From Lysobacter enzymogenes (GTDB lineage Bacteria; Pseudomonadota; Gammaproteobacteria; Xanthomonadales; Xanthomonadaceae): a DNA stretch of 64,000 nt. How positions within the stretch are numbered: position 1 is the stretch's first letter; the number at the start of each line of letters is the position of its first letter. A program made the translations under genes and the position numbers. Of the stretch, positions 63,476-64,000 are shown one piece after another. The notes beneath the pieces are model-generated. The model was not told where the DNA came from and searched no databases. It saw only the letters and a list, made by a program, of their open reading frames with translations. The DNA is taken from contig NZ_FNOG01000002.1 in the NCBI RefSeq assembly GCF_900106525.1, forward strand, positions 62,001-126,000. The letters run 5' to 3'.

Positions 63476-64000
63476 ATGCGTCCGTTCAAGCTCGCGTCCC
63501 TGCTGCTGGCCCTGCTCGCGCTGTCCTTCGCCGCGCAGGCGCGCAAACCCTATGTCGAGATCGAGCGCAAGCTGAGCGCGCAACAGTTGCAGGAGGTCGG
63601 CCTCAGCGCCGAACAGCTGGCCAAGCTCAACCGCATGCTGCGCGAGGCCGACGAAGGCGCGCCGGGCAGCGCCGAAGCCGTCGCTGCGGCCGATGCCGGC
63701 AACACCGACAACGCCGGCCCACAGGTCGGCGCCGGCGCGCCGCGCGAGCGCAGCCCGGGCGCGGGCCAGTTCATCGGCCTCAACGACGAGCCGATCAAGA
63801 GCCGGCTCAAGCACGACGTGTCGGGCTGGGAGCCGGGCACCGTGTTCGAGCTGGAGAACGGCCAGCAGTGGAAGGTGCTCAAGGGCCGGATGAGCCTGAA
63901 GAAGCCGATGCCCAAGCCGGAGATCGTGGTGGTGCCGGGCGTGGCCGGGCGCTGGTTCCTGCAGGTCGATGAGGACATGCCGAAGGCGCGGGTGTACCGG
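63476..64000 (+). CDS. Exported hypothetical protein, N-terminal part
   Basis: 175 residues are visible and the frame is open to the right edge. A signal peptide (LASLLLALLALSFAAQARK, cut near AQA-RK) is followed by IERKLSAQQLQEVGLSAEQL and AKLNRMLREADEG (helical), a Gly/Ala-rich linker, and a C-terminal part with GTVFELENGQQWKVLKGRMS and VPGVAGRWFLQVD. The last segment is a conserved Xanthomonadaceae pattern of unknown role. The gap before it (63207-63475) holds no recognised element. Confidence 0.75.
   Translation, partial: MRPFKLASLLLALLALSFAAQARKPYVEIERKLSAQQLQEVGLSAEQLAKLNRMLREADEGAPGSAEAVAAADAGNTDNAGPQVGAGAPRERSPGAGQFIGLNDEPIKSRLKHDVSGWEPGTVFELENGQQWKVLKGRMSLKKPMPKPEIVVVPGVAGRWFLQVDEDMPKARVYR

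Overview
The window looks like chromosomal DNA of a Lysobacter-type Xanthomonadaceae gammaproteobacterium. This is inferred from three things: the very high GC content, min-operon and metabolic genes that read like Xanthomonadaceae proteins, and dozens of short hairpin repeats built on a CCTGTAGGAGCGGCGC core that are typical of this group. No rRNA, tRNA, CRISPR array, insertion sequence or integrase was seen.

Layout. 0-6.5 kb: start of purT, a secreted beta-propeller-like protein, a four-gene overlapping operon (SPFH protein, membrane protein, ribbon-helix-helix protein, DUF4177 protein), an M15 peptidase, a methyltransferase, a 3-methyladenine DNA glycosylase and a DUF423 membrane protein. 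6.8-10.5 kb: a membrane-anchored SRPBCC protein and a DesK/LuxR-type two-component pair whose regulator tail is repeated in decaying copies downstream. 10.7-13.2 kb: a GNAT acetyltransferase coupled to minCDE. 13.3-22.5 kb: hypotheticals, an M2 dipeptidase lipoprotein, an amidohydrolase, a divergent AraC/EamA pair, and a membrane thioredoxin next to a secreted Cys-rich peptide.

22.9-35.8 kb is the most unusual stretch. It holds a winged-helix/nSTAND1/TPR transmembrane regulator, a small cytosolic beta-rich protein, a secreted guanyl-specific RNase beside a paralogue that lost all three catalytic residues, a 476-residue protein of unknown function, a TerY-P signalling triad (kinase, PP2C phosphatase, vWA protein) with a membrane partner, and a Tat-exported phospholipase C. 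Two near-identical 28-bp elements, each containing direct repeats 11 bp apart, lie at matching distances upstream of the divergent pseudo-RNase and 476-residue genes. This is the spacing bound by OmpR/PhoB-type winged helices such as the one on the neighbouring nSTAND protein, so a locally controlled module is a testable idea.

36.6-43 kb: a siderophore-interacting protein, a Bcr/CflA efflux pump coupled to a VOC protein, and gcvP under a tandem glycine riboswitch. 43.3-51 kb, visibly richer in A+T: a two-gene secreted RHS system ending in a small toxin-like domain, a 4-bp-overlapping immunity gene, and two apparently frameshifted small genes. 51.3-58.6 kb: a GAF-GGDEF protein, an orphan VirB5/VirB6/DUF4189 module, and a LytS/LytTR two-component pair. 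58.8-64 kb: small hypotheticals including three tandem paralogues, a GFA-family protein, a second methyltransferase, and the start of a secreted protein.
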